A stretch of DNA of 64,000 bases from JAUWGC01 sp963753055 (GTDB lineage: Bacteria; Bacteroidota; Bacteroidia; Bacteroidales; B18-G4), in assembly GCA_963753055.1 (NCBI GenBank), contig CAVWAP010000001.1:62001-126000 (forward strand), read 5' to 3'. This document shows, piece after piece, positions 55,001-63,656 of the stretch; within the stretch, counting starts at the first letter, position 1; every line of letters starts with the position of its first letter. Position numbers and translations under genes: made by a program. Below the pieces are notes generated by a model that was not told where the DNA came from, did no database searches, and saw only the letters and a list, made by a program, of their open reading frames with translations.

Positions 55001-55690
55001 TTAATAACTTTTATTATCGATAAAAGTTATTTTAAAATCGCCAAACTGGTGTTTCAGATCATCTCTCAGGGTGTCCAGTTTTTGAGAGTCTTTTACGTCA
55101 AGTAAGTAAGATACTTCAAACACATCTTCATTCTCATCAAATCGTTTCATTTCAAACTTCTTGAAGTATTTTGACAGAATCGTTGAAATTTCGGATAACT
55201 GCAATTTTTGATCTGGTGTGCCGGAAAGAGTAATGAACATGTTCTGGCTTTTATCTTTGTAAGATAAGAAATGTCTGCCCCATAGTATTCCAGACATAAC
55301 TAAGAATGCCAGGAGAACTATTATTTGCTGGTTCGCTCCAAGCCCTAATCCTATCGCTATGGCAAAAAATAAGTACGTCAGTTCTTCAGGTTCCTTGATA
55401 GCAGCCCTGAAGCGTACTATGGATAAGGCACCTACAAGCCCCAGTGACAGGGCTAGAGAGGATTTGACTATGGAGATTATTAACATTGTTGTGAAGATAA
55501 TCAGCATGAAATTATTGCTGAAAATCTTCCGGTTTGAAATACTGTTTGCGCACTTCAGGTAAGTAAACTGAAGCAATAATGACAGAACAATAGCGATTAG
55601 AGAATTGAGCAGAAACTCCTCAATTGTAATTTGAACATTCTCCGTTATCAAAAACTTCTGAAACAAACTCCATTTGTTATCCATGGTCAT
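55001..55690 (-). CDS. DUF4956 membrane protein
   Basis: A 229-residue protein with three to four helices (residues about 25-48, 55-75, 78-92 and 105-130) holding the family core SSLALSLGLVGALSIVRFRA and KEPEELTYLFFAIAIGLGLG, and a cytosolic C-terminal domain of about 85 residues. Function is unknown; neighbours of this type are usually VTC polymerases, so it is a candidate membrane partner or conduit for polyphosphate. Start is 55690 or the Met two codons later. Confidence 0.9.
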   Translation of the reverse strand: MTMDNKWSLFQKFLITENVQITIEEFLLNSLIAIVLSLLLQFTYLKCANSISNRKIFSNNFMLIIFTTMLIISIVKSSLALSLGLVGALSIVRFRAAIKEPEELTYLFFAIAIGLGLGANQQIIVLLAFLVMSGILWGRHFLSYKDKSQNMFITLSGTPDQKLQLSEISTILSKYFKKFEMKRFDENEDVFEVSYLLDVKDSQKLDTLRDDLKHQFGDFKITFIDNKSY

Positions 55691-55706
55691 TATTTATTGA
55701 AAGTCA

Positions 55707-55714
55707 CAAAAGTA
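55707..55714 (-). promoter_or_regulatory. Putative -7 box (TACTTTTG) for DUF4956-VTC
   Basis: An exact minus-strand TAnnTTTG match 17-23 bp upstream of the two candidate starts, in the 60-bp gap after the phosphoesterase gene. It suggests separate expression control of the polymerase pair. Confidence 0.5.
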
Positions 55715-55750
55715 TATAAAAATTCGATTTGCAATTCGAAAATGGACAGA

Positions 55751-56635
55751 TCAGATTGAATGATCTTCAAGCCGGCCAAGTCTGTTCGTTTTTCCCTGCA
55801 AGGCAATAATCTCAAAGTCTACTTTTTTATCTTTGCTGACAGTGACTTTAATAAAGTTATCCCTCTTATTGTCACCCATTCCGCTGGCGATATAAAAAAT
55901 ATTATTATCCTGGTAGTATGCGATAGAACTGGCCTGGTCATTTGCTCCCAGGTCACCGGCAAACAAATATACATTACCCCTTTGGCTTTTCAGGATAGGC
56001 TCTATTGTTGACCAATAATTTGTGCTGTCGGGTGTATAAGGCGGCCAGTTAAGATTGACCTGCTCAAATACGGTTTGTTTTTTCCACCATACCAGTTGAT
56101 GAATAAAAATGAATATGTTTCGGGCATTACTATTTTCATCCAGAACCTGGTTCAGGAATTTCAATTGTTTCCCGACAATATTCCAATTATTAATATTACC
56201 ATCCAGGGTGATGAAAACATCATCATGATGAATAAAATAAAAATATGGTTTTCCATATCTTGATTCATACAACTCACGATTGTAGGTATCATGGTTGCCG
56301 GGGCAAAAATGAACAGGGATATTAAGTCTTTTTAGTTGTGAATCTACACTATCCCATGCTTCATTGGTCCCTGATCTGACAATATCTCCTGTAAAAACGC
56401 CAAACCGGATTATTGTATCCTTGTTAATCGATTCAAATTTATTAAGGAAGGGCGGATGTAATCCCGGTTCATCCCCATTAGGACTTCCATAGACATGGCC
56501 AGCAACAAAGAATGCATATTGATCTGATGAATTAGTCGTTCCGGTGGTGCAGGTCAACAGAAAGATTATTGTTGATAGAAAGCACAACAGGACAATAGAT
56601 CGCAATGTCGGGTATACAGGACTTTGTCTTTTCAC
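55751..56635 (-). CDS. Calcineurin-like metallophosphoesterase lipoprotein with altered metal motifs
   Basis: A 294-residue exported protein: signal helix and lipobox FLLTC near residue 29. The phosphoesterase fold is shown by FGVFTGDIVRSG near 80 (GD motif), HFCPGNHDTYNRELY near 113 (GNHD) and IFIFIHQLVWW near 175 (His). The first motif, normally DxH, reads VAGHVYG, and the last, normally GHxH, reads FAGDLGAND, so two sites differ from typical calcineurin-type enzymes. Its GTG start shares one base with the CotH stop (TAGTG), indicating coupling. The substrate is unknown; endopolyphosphatases of the Ppn type belong to this superfamily. Confidence 0.85.
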   Translation of the reverse strand: MKRQSPVYPTLRSIVLLCFLSTIIFLLTCTTGTTNSSDQYAFFVAGHVYGSPNGDEPGLHPPFLNKFESINKDTIIRFGVFTGDIVRSGTNEAWDSVDSQLKRLNIPVHFCPGNHDTYNRELYESRYGKPYFYFIHHDDVFITLDGNINNWNIVGKQLKFLNQVLDENSNARNIFIFIHQLVWWKKQTVFEQVNLNWPPYTPDSTNYWSTIEPILKSQRGNVYLFAGDLGANDQASSIAYYQDNNIFYIASGMGDNKRDNFIKVTVSKDKKVDFEIIALQGKTNRLGRLEDHSI

Positions 56636-59600
56636 TAGTAGAATATTTTTGCCAGGTCCTTTTTATCTCCTTCGACCAGCGTGTCGTTCAGCATTATTGA
56701 AGATCCTTCTTCAATCAAGTGTCTGACAGAGGTTCCAGTCATTTTTAGCCCTGATACAGTCATTGATGCCGGACCGAATTCAGGCTTTTTACGGAAGACC
56801 ACAAAGCCATACTGACAGTTTGAAATCTCACAAAGCCTGGCTTCAACCAAGCTCTTGTCTTTACATGCAATACCTATTATTGCACCATCAATGCTGGTAT
56901 TATTGATCATAGCTTCTGATCCTTCTCCACAACTAATCCCTTTATCGCCAGCATTATTGATCCGGCAACCTTCGATTTTGACTACTGATCCTGAAAAATC
57001 CAGGGCATCATTATTCAGATAGTTGAATTCACAATTTGTTATAGAGCCACTTCCAAAATCAATATCCAGTGCATCTGCATAAGTATTTATTAATTTGCAA
57101 TGGTCGAGGATGAAATCAGATCTAATGATATTCAGGGCATCTTCGCACTGATTATTCTCGAAATTTGAATAAAAAATCTCTACATCAGATTCATAAAAAT
57201 TAACAGCACCTGTTAATGTCCATCCCCTGTAATTCAATGTATTCAGCCGGTCGAACCTGGCATGCCTGATTATTGATTTCTCTTTTGCCTGAAGCACTGT
57301 AAACCCGTTCCCAGTTCCATCAGAAGACCTTATTACCACTGGGTTATTGGGTTGTCCTTCGATGCTGACAGGTGAATAACTAATTATTAAAGCACTATCA
57401 TGTAAATTAATTTCATCCCCTTCTTGTAAAACAACTTTATAACCTGCAGGTAGAATAACTGGTTTGTTGATATTGGTATTTTTTTCTTTTAAGAATAACG
57501 TATTGTCATCTCCCCTAATAAAGTATTCCAAATAGGTGTTACCAAAATGCTCTGCCAGATGTTGCAAAGGGGTTAAGAGACCGGGTGCACGCCAAGGGTA
57601 AATCCTTGTAACATAGGTTGTAAATTGATCTTTAACCATAAAGAACAAGAATTTAGAGGCTGAATCAACTTTTATATCTTTATTCCAGTTATCATTCCTG
57701 TTAAAGGCTGCCACAGCAGGCTCGGGATGAATGAAATGACTGATCCTTGTTTCCCGGGTCCCTGTGCCCAAAAGCAAAATATCCTGACCAAGATAATTTT
57801 CTACAAACATCCTGATGTATCCCGAGTCAACTAGCTGTTGTTTGTAAGCCTTAACGAAATAGGCTGGTAATTCCTCATAGATTATTGTGTCATAATTTAT
57901 GTCAGGCCCATACTTTTCATGCATGGGAAATCCAATCTTTCTATATAGCACCTTTCTTAAATCGGGTAATACTTGTCTTATTATTGTTGCATTATTGAAA
58001 AGGTATGAGCTGTCATAATGATATTCAGGATACTCAACATTGATCAATGAGTCATAGAATTTTATTTTGGGCCATTGGTCTGCCAGGGTTTGCTTTAAAT
58101 ATAATTCGTCAGAAAATTTTTCAAGGTAGTTCATGTAATGGACAACAAAGCTGCTATCAGTAAAAAAATTAGTTATAATCTTTGAGATTTGTGAAGGCGT
58201 ATTGTTCCTTAAATAAAATAGCCCTATAGCCCCGTCATTGAAATAAACAACAGGTCCGTTTTTAGCGAAATTATCAAATGCTATTGGTTCGAGTTTACAA
58301 AGTATTGGATTATAATAGAACCTGTAGTTATGCCAGATCATTCCATGTTGCGACCCAAACAAATCAATCATTGCAAAATACCTGGCAAATTTTTCAGTAT
58401 CTATGATATAATCAGGTTTTTGGCTTGCAAACTTCAATTGATAACATAAATCTTTGGCAATATCAAATTGCTGAAAGAGATTTGGAGAGGTCATGGTCTT
58501 ATTTTCCTTAAATGGCAGGATCTCCCCAGCCTCAAAGACAGGATAATTTAACTTGGTATTATATTTTATATTAGCCCAGTTGATTCTCCAGAATTGATCT
58601 TCATTAAGCTTAACTATGGGCCCTTCTCTGCGATAATTGGATTCAATAAGATATTTTTCGAAGTGCTCTTCATAAGCATAAATGCCAAGGCTTGCACCAT
58701 TTAAGTTGACTGCAACAAATCCGTATCGTGGAGCTAGAATGTCTTCTTTCTTGCATAAAATATGAAGCAACCATTCATTGATAAAATCTCTGGATTCAGG
58801 GTTCTGTATTGAGAATGTCCGGAACCCTTTCCATGTTTGACCTTTGCTTATTTTTATCCTGAAAGACCATTTTTCTCCAATCAGGTGGTCAAGCCAATCA
58901 CCTTTAAGCCTCAGTTTCACCCTGTTCATCTCATCATTAAAAAACATAATCCCCCTGACCCAGTCATCTTCTTCTGTTTCTAAAATGTGCTTAGCGAATG
59001 CCTCTTCCCTTTTTTGTCTCAATTGTTCCATCTCACGGGTATCTATGATGAGGTTAATCTTTTCAAGTCCCGGGAACTCTGGATATGGTTTATGAGGCAA
59101 TCTTTCTATGGTCAGATCATCAAAATATACATCTTCATCGCTCTGGTTCCAGGTGAATACCCTTACATTCTCGGTGGTGATAGACTGTGGTATAGAAAAG
59201 TATAACACAAGACGCTCCCAGCCATCATTATCAATACTGTCAATGTTATAATTACTAACAAAGAAGTTTTTTTTGCCATCGTCAGCTGCTGCAATGCGAC
59301 CAAGCCCATGCTCACTTTTTCTCCAAATACTGGCTTTGTAATGCTCGCCTGGTTTAGGACGCTTGATTGGATAGGTACTACCGAACCTTTTCATTTTATC
59401 CTGATGAATTGCATAATTACCCGACCTGGCTACCTGGTCAGTTCTCTTATCAACACCCAGAATGTTTTTGCCGGGATTACTGGAGACAAAGAATTTATTA
59501 TCAGCTGTCAGTTCTTCAAAATCACAGGTGATCTTTTCATTGACTTCAAAATCAGGTTTGTGCGTGCATCCTACCAGGAATAGTAATAAGATCATCCATG

Positions 59601-59652
59601 CTGTGGATACGAAATATCGTGTTGCATGGATATAAAACTTATTGAAATGCAT
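56635..59652 (-). CDS. CotH-kinase-like lipoprotein with C-terminal right-handed beta-helix
   Basis: A 1005-residue surface or periplasmic lipoprotein: lipobox FLVGC (Cys29), a jelly-roll-like region at about 40-190, a CotH-type domain at about 195-545 (VKLRLKGDWLDHLIGEKWSF near 250, LGIYAYEEHFEKYLIE near 325, YFAMIDLFGSQHGMIWHNY near 430 and KLEPIAFDNF near 460), and a parallel beta-helix at about 770-990 (SIDGAIIGIACKDKSLVEA and similar rungs). CotH proteins are atypical kinases that phosphorylate secreted proteins in Bacillus. Here the usual Asp of the G-x-x-D motif is a His, so activity is uncertain. Confidence 0.85.
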   Translation of the reverse strand: MHFNKFYIHATRYFVSTAWMILLLFLVGCTHKPDFEVNEKITCDFEELTADNKFFVSSNPGKNILGVDKRTDQVARSGNYAIHQDKMKRFGSTYPIKRPKPGEHYKASIWRKSEHGLGRIAAADDGKKNFFVSNYNIDSIDNDGWERLVLYFSIPQSITTENVRVFTWNQSDEDVYFDDLTIERLPHKPYPEFPGLEKINLIIDTREMEQLRQKREEAFAKHILETEEDDWVRGIMFFNDEMNRVKLRLKGDWLDHLIGEKWSFRIKISKGQTWKGFRTFSIQNPESRDFINEWLLHILCKKEDILAPRYGFVAVNLNGASLGIYAYEEHFEKYLIESNYRREGPIVKLNEDQFWRINWANIKYNTKLNYPVFEAGEILPFKENKTMTSPNLFQQFDIAKDLCYQLKFASQKPDYIIDTEKFARYFAMIDLFGSQHGMIWHNYRFYYNPILCKLEPIAFDNFAKNGPVVYFNDGAIGLFYLRNNTPSQISKIITNFFTDSSFVVHYMNYLEKFSDELYLKQTLADQWPKIKFYDSLINVEYPEYHYDSSYLFNNATIIRQVLPDLRKVLYRKIGFPMHEKYGPDINYDTIIYEELPAYFVKAYKQQLVDSGYIRMFVENYLGQDILLLGTGTRETRISHFIHPEPAVAAFNRNDNWNKDIKVDSASKFLFFMVKDQFTTYVTRIYPWRAPGLLTPLQHLAEHFGNTYLEYFIRGDDNTLFLKEKNTNINKPVILPAGYKVVLQEGDEINLHDSALIISYSPVSIEGQPNNPVVIRSSDGTGNGFTVLQAKEKSIIRHARFDRLNTLNYRGWTLTGAVNFYESDVEIFYSNFENNQCEDALNIIRSDFILDHCKLINTYADALDIDFGSGSITNCEFNYLNNDALDFSGSVVKIEGCRINNAGDKGISCGEGSEAMINNTSIDGAIIGIACKDKSLVEARLCEISNCQYGFVVFRKKPEFGPASMTVSGLKMTGTSVRHLIEEGSSIMLNDTLVEGDKKDLAKIFY

Positions 59653-59711
59653 TAATGAGGGTTTTGACGGTGGCCGATGAAATAATTTACTAAGATAAAG
59701 GATTTCTGAAA

Positions 59712-61967
59712 TTAGAATTCTATATTCTCAATGACGGAAGGTGACTTAAAGTTGAGTGAATCATACTTATCACAGTCAAACTCTACTGACAATCCCTGCA
59801 GTGGTGGTTCAAAATCACCCATACCAATCCTGATCTCAGGGTCATCATACAATTTCTGCATATAGATAGCCCAGATGGGCAATGCCATATTGGCTCCCTG
59901 GCCCAGTGTAATGGTCCGGAAGTGTGCACTGCGGTCTTCACAACCAACCCAGATCCCTGTTGTAAGCTCCGGAACGATGCCCATAAACCAACCGTCTGAC
60001 TGATTCTGGGTTGTACCTGTCTTGCCTGCAACCGGATGGTTGTACCCATAGGTGAGCCTCAGGCGAATACCGGTTCCTGATTCAACAACTCCCTTCATCA
60101 GCTCCAGCATCAGGTAAGCGGTTTCCTCGCTCATGGCTTCCTGCTTTTCCGGGATGAAGGACTCCAGTACATTGCCATTCTTATCTTCAATCCTGGTGAT
60201 GAAAGTAGGCCTGACATACACACCTTTATTTGAAAACGTGTTCATTCCACCAACCATCTCATAAAGAGACAGGTCAGCTGAACCAAGTGCGATTGCATGC
60301 ACAGGTGGGATTTTGCTTGTTACACCCATCTTGCGTGCTACTTTGATCACCGACAGGGGGGAATATCTTTTCATCAGGAAGGCAGAGATCCAGTTATTAG
60401 AGTTAGCCAGTGCCCACTTGAGTGTGACCATTTCACCGATTCGCTTATCGTCAGAGTTCCTGGGAGCCCAAACATCACCTGTGGGCAACTCAACGGTATA
60501 CTGTATGTTCGCCACCCTATAACATGGTGTCATCTCTCCTTCCTGCATGGCGAGCGTATACAGGAATGGCTTGAAGGTAGAACCCACCTGTCGCTTACCC
60601 TGCGTCACATGATCATATTTGAAATAGTAGTAATCAATACCTCCTACATATGCTTTCACATAGCCTGAATGAGGTTCCATCGACATCAGGCCCGCCTGAA
60701 GAAAATATTTATAATATTCAATTGAATCCAGTGGTGTCATGACTGTATCAATGTCACCTTCCCAACTGAAAACACGCATGGGTACCGGTGTATTGAAAAT
60801 GATTTCAATGGAATCTGCCGGTTTGCCTGCATTGACCAGCTTACGGTAACGCTCTGTCCTGTGCATGGTACGCTCCATCACATTCTCAACTTCTTTCTGG
60901 ATGACCTCCGGTTCAAATACAAAAGGAGCATAGGTATATCCCTTCCAATGCTCATAGAACGAAGGCTGCAGGTCAAGTGCCAGATGCTCTTTAACAGCAT
61001 CCTCAGCATGCTTCTGCATACGGGAATCTATGGTGGTGTATATCCTTAACCCATCCTTGTATAGATTATAAGGAGTGCCATCAGCCTTATTATGATTGTT
61101 GCACCACTTCTTCATCTCTGCCCGAAGGTATTCCCTGAAATACCTGGCAATTCCAGCTGTATGGTCCTGGATGCCAAACCTGGTCATATCTATTGGTAGC
61201 TGTGAGACGCTATCATAGGTTTCCTCATCGATAAATTCATATTTTAACATCTGGTTGAGCACCAGGTTACGCCTGTCGAATGACCTTTCAGGATTTCTGA
61301 TGGGACTGTAAAACGTAGGGGCATTGACTACTCCAATCAGCAAAGCGACTTCTTCCAGGTTTAATGAGTCAGGTGTTTTATTGAAGAATGTGAGGGCTGC
61401 GGATTTAATGCCAAATGATTGATGGCCAAAAGATACAGTGTTGAGATACATGGCAATGATCTCTTGCTTTGAGTAGTTCCTTTCCAGCTTTGTGGCTGTA
61501 ACCCACTCTTTAAGCTTTCTGACTATCAGTTGGGATTTAGAAAGGTTCTCCCCACGAGGGAACAGGTTCTTTGCAAGCTGCTGAGTAATGGTACTTCCCC
61601 CTCCACGGTAGTTACCCGAAACCAGCCCATATGAAACCCTGAACAAGGCTTTCATGTCAACCCCTGCATGATCATAAAAACGAATATCTTCAGTTGCCAG
61701 TAGTGCTTTTACAAGATTTTCCGGTAACTCGCTAAAATCAATATTGGAGCGGTTCTCAATGTAGTAAGTGCCAAGCAAGGCACCGTCAGAGGAGTAGATC
61801 TCCGAAGCCAGGTTGCTTTCCGGGTTTTCGAGCTCCTCGAATGATGGCATGTATCCGAACCATCCCCTGGCAATGCCAAAAAAGGCCATAAAGATAAATG
61901 CCAGTACAAGCACAAATAAGGCCCAAAACCTAATCAAATAGTTGATATGAAACCATCTTTTTATCAT
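59712..61967 (-). CDS. Penicillin-binding protein 1A (bifunctional transglycosylase/transpeptidase)
   Basis: A 751-residue class A PBP. One N-terminal transmembrane helix; GT51 transglycosylase with ATEDIRFYDHAGVDMKALF near residue 92 (catalytic Glu) and RGGGSTITQQLAKNLFP near 120; transpeptidase with the SxxK motif GSTFKPFLYTLA near 470, SNN in LANSNNWISAFL near 530 and KTGTTQNQSDGWF near 650. It builds and cross-links peptidoglycan. All catalytic motifs are present. It begins 13 bp after gldH, the common gldH-mrcA order of Bacteroidota, and ends 59 bp before the CotH gene. Confidence 0.96.
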   Translation of the reverse strand: MIKRWFHINYLIRFWALFVLVLAFIFMAFFGIARGWFGYMPSFEELENPESNLASEIYSSDGALLGTYYIENRSNIDFSELPENLVKALLATEDIRFYDHAGVDMKALFRVSYGLVSGNYRGGGSTITQQLAKNLFPRGENLSKSQLIVRKLKEWVTATKLERNYSKQEIIAMYLNTVSFGHQSFGIKSAALTFFNKTPDSLNLEEVALLIGVVNAPTFYSPIRNPERSFDRRNLVLNQMLKYEFIDEETYDSVSQLPIDMTRFGIQDHTAGIARYFREYLRAEMKKWCNNHNKADGTPYNLYKDGLRIYTTIDSRMQKHAEDAVKEHLALDLQPSFYEHWKGYTYAPFVFEPEVIQKEVENVMERTMHRTERYRKLVNAGKPADSIEIIFNTPVPMRVFSWEGDIDTVMTPLDSIEYYKYFLQAGLMSMEPHSGYVKAYVGGIDYYYFKYDHVTQGKRQVGSTFKPFLYTLAMQEGEMTPCYRVANIQYTVELPTGDVWAPRNSDDKRIGEMVTLKWALANSNNWISAFLMKRYSPLSVIKVARKMGVTSKIPPVHAIALGSADLSLYEMVGGMNTFSNKGVYVRPTFITRIEDKNGNVLESFIPEKQEAMSEETAYLMLELMKGVVESGTGIRLRLTYGYNHPVAGKTGTTQNQSDGWFMGIVPELTTGIWVGCEDRSAHFRTITLGQGANMALPIWAIYMQKLYDDPEIRIGMGDFEPPLQGLSVEFDCDKYDSLNFKSPSVIENIEF

Positions 61968-61980
61968 AATCGATCCAGGC

Positions 61981-62457
61981 TTATTCTTTTTCTATTCTGA
62001 TACCAATATCTTCAATGCCCTTCAGGCTGATATCACGCATTGCCTGTTCTATCTCAAAGGTGTAATCTCCCCTGGAAGGGAATCTTAAATGCTCTTTTAA
62101 AAGTATACGGTTATCTCTTATTTTACCAGTGCCTTTGCCCACCCAATTTCCTTTGCGATCGGCCAGGATGCACTCTATTGTATCCCTTGTGGTATTATCA
62201 TTAGGGAATCTCCCATTCATAAAAAAATAGATATTGCTATAAGGATAATCAGTATTGTGCCTGATATTGAGATAAAACTTGTATAATGTGATGGTATCGT
62301 CGATATTGAATTGAAAGTGGATCACTGAGTCTTTGTTCCAGCTTTGGTTAACGATTTTTATGCTGCTGTCGTATACCCTGGATGGGTCACACGACATAAA
62401 AAGCCCAATGAGCAAGATGGTCAGGAATAACACCCGGATACTACCAAAATTGGTCAT
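61981..62457 (-). CDS. gldH: Gliding motility lipoprotein GldH
   Basis: A 158-residue lipoprotein with lipobox GLFMSC (Cys23), then the GldH pattern DSSIKIVNQSWNKDSVIHF, LNIRHNTDYPYSNIYFFM near 70 and GDYTFEIEQAMRDISLKGI near 130. GldH is needed for gliding in Flavobacterium, though its exact place in the machine is not settled. It fits the ricT-gldH-PBP1A neighbourhood seen in related genomes, and its presence agrees with the T9SS genes at 17-24 kb. Confidence 0.93.
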   Translation of the reverse strand: MTNFGSIRVLFLTILLIGLFMSCDPSRVYDSSIKIVNQSWNKDSVIHFQFNIDDTITLYKFYLNIRHNTDYPYSNIYFFMNGRFPNDNTTRDTIECILADRKGNWVGKGTGKIRDNRILLKEHLRFPSRGDYTFEIEQAMRDISLKGIEDIGIRIEKE

Positions 62458-62517
62458 TAATAAGAGTTTACTTAATAAAGGAATTTAACGGGTTTTATTG
62501 TGTAAAATCTTTATTCT

Positions 62518-63624
62518 TTAATCAAAGCGTTCCAGGTCTTCCTGGTTAAGCGAATTGTCAAATTCGTTCTTTCTCTCCTTAACACTGGTAAAGTCTTCTA
62601 GCTTTTCCGGATATTGGCCTTTGCTATTGCTATCAATGATACTCTTAACGTTTTCTACCGACAAGGCAAGGATAGCAGACCTGTCATCTACATAAGAATA
62701 CCACATGATCTTATTGAAAATGTCCGTTTTGTGGTGAATAGCTTCCCCCTTTTTGGTTTTGAGCAGGACACTGCTGTCCGGGAATGATCTCAAGGCATCC
62801 AGGTAATGATCGCTCTCAAAATTCAGGCAGCATTTTAGCTTGCTGCACTGCCCGGCCAGCTTTTGTGGGTTCAAGGAGAGCTGTTGAACACGTGCGGAAT
62901 TGGTTGTGACAGATGTGAAATTCACCAACCAGGTAGCACAACATAGCTCTCTTCCGCAGGACCCAATGCCACCAATCCGGCTTGCTTCCTGCCGCACACC
63001 GATCTGCTTCATCTCCACCCTGATCCTGAATTCTTCAGCTAATTTTTTAATAAGCTCCCTGAAATCAACCCTTTCTTCTGCTGTGTAATAGAAAATGGCT
63101 TTCGTGTTATCGCCCTGGTACTCAATGTCGTTGAACTTCATTGCCAGGTTCAGGTCGTTGGCAATGTTTTTTGTCTTATGCATGGTGGCATCTTCACGCT
63201 CAACAGCAATGACCCATTTTTCAATATCTGAAACCCTTGCCCTGCGATAGATTCTTTTTATAGTTTCAGAATCAGGATCAGCACCCTTCCTTTTCATTTG
63301 CAGACGTGCAGTTTCACCAACTAATGTGACAATGCCAATATCATGTCCCGGGGCAGCCTCTACAGCCACGATGTCGCCAATTTTGTAATAATGTCCATTA
63401 GAAATCCTGAAGAAATCTTTATGACTATTTTTAAATCGTACTTCAACACAATTAAATCCATTCTGTGACAGCGGGTAATTCAATCCCTCAAGCCAATCTG
63501 TACTATCCAGCTTACAACAACCATGTTTGAAGACTTCTTCATCCCTTCCGTTTCCTTTCGGACTGGACTTGCAGCCCCTGTGGAGAAATGTATTGTTTTT
63601 TACTTTGTCATTGCGATCATCCAT
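62518..63624 (-). CDS. ricT: PSP1-domain protein RicT (YaaT-like)
   Basis: A 368-residue protein with a PSP1 C-terminal domain (RIEVRM-like core near 210 with GIGSCGRELCCATWL near 225 and CSKLKCCLNFE near 268). Cysteines are rich, including GCCKLD near the N-terminus, fitting iron-sulfur binding as in the Bacillus RicAFT complex that affects RNA processing. In Bacteroidota the role is untested. The ATG at 63624 is preferred to the TTG at 63633 because a TAnnTTTG box lies 20 bp upstream of it. Confidence 0.92.
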   Translation of the reverse strand: MDDRNDKVKNNTFLHRGCKSSPKGNGRDEEVFKHGCCKLDSTDWLEGLNYPLSQNGFNCVEVRFKNSHKDFFRISNGHYYKIGDIVAVEAAPGHDIGIVTLVGETARLQMKRKGADPDSETIKRIYRRARVSDIEKWVIAVEREDATMHKTKNIANDLNLAMKFNDIEYQGDNTKAIFYYTAEERVDFRELIKKLAEEFRIRVEMKQIGVRQEASRIGGIGSCGRELCCATWLVNFTSVTTNSARVQQLSLNPQKLAGQCSKLKCCLNFESDHYLDALRSFPDSSVLLKTKKGEAIHHKTDIFNKIMWYSYVDDRSAILALSVENVKSIIDSNSKGQYPEKLEDFTSVKERKNEFDNSLNQEDLERFD

Positions 63625-63643
63625 CTTCAACAAGTTAGAAGTG

Positions 63644-63651
63644 CAAATTTA
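63644..63651 (-). promoter_or_regulatory. Putative -7 box (TAAATTTG) for ricT-gldH-PBP1A
   Basis: An exact minus-strand TAnnTTTG match 20 bp upstream of the ricT ATG, between the holB stop and ricT. Confidence 0.5.
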
Positions 63652-63656
63652 AGAAA

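Noticed and set aside
55723..55740. Hairpin TTCGA...TCGAA as a terminator after the phosphoesterase-CotH genes
   Set aside because: Only a 5-bp A/T-rich stem with an 8-nt loop; too weak to call although it is followed by T residues on the minus strand.
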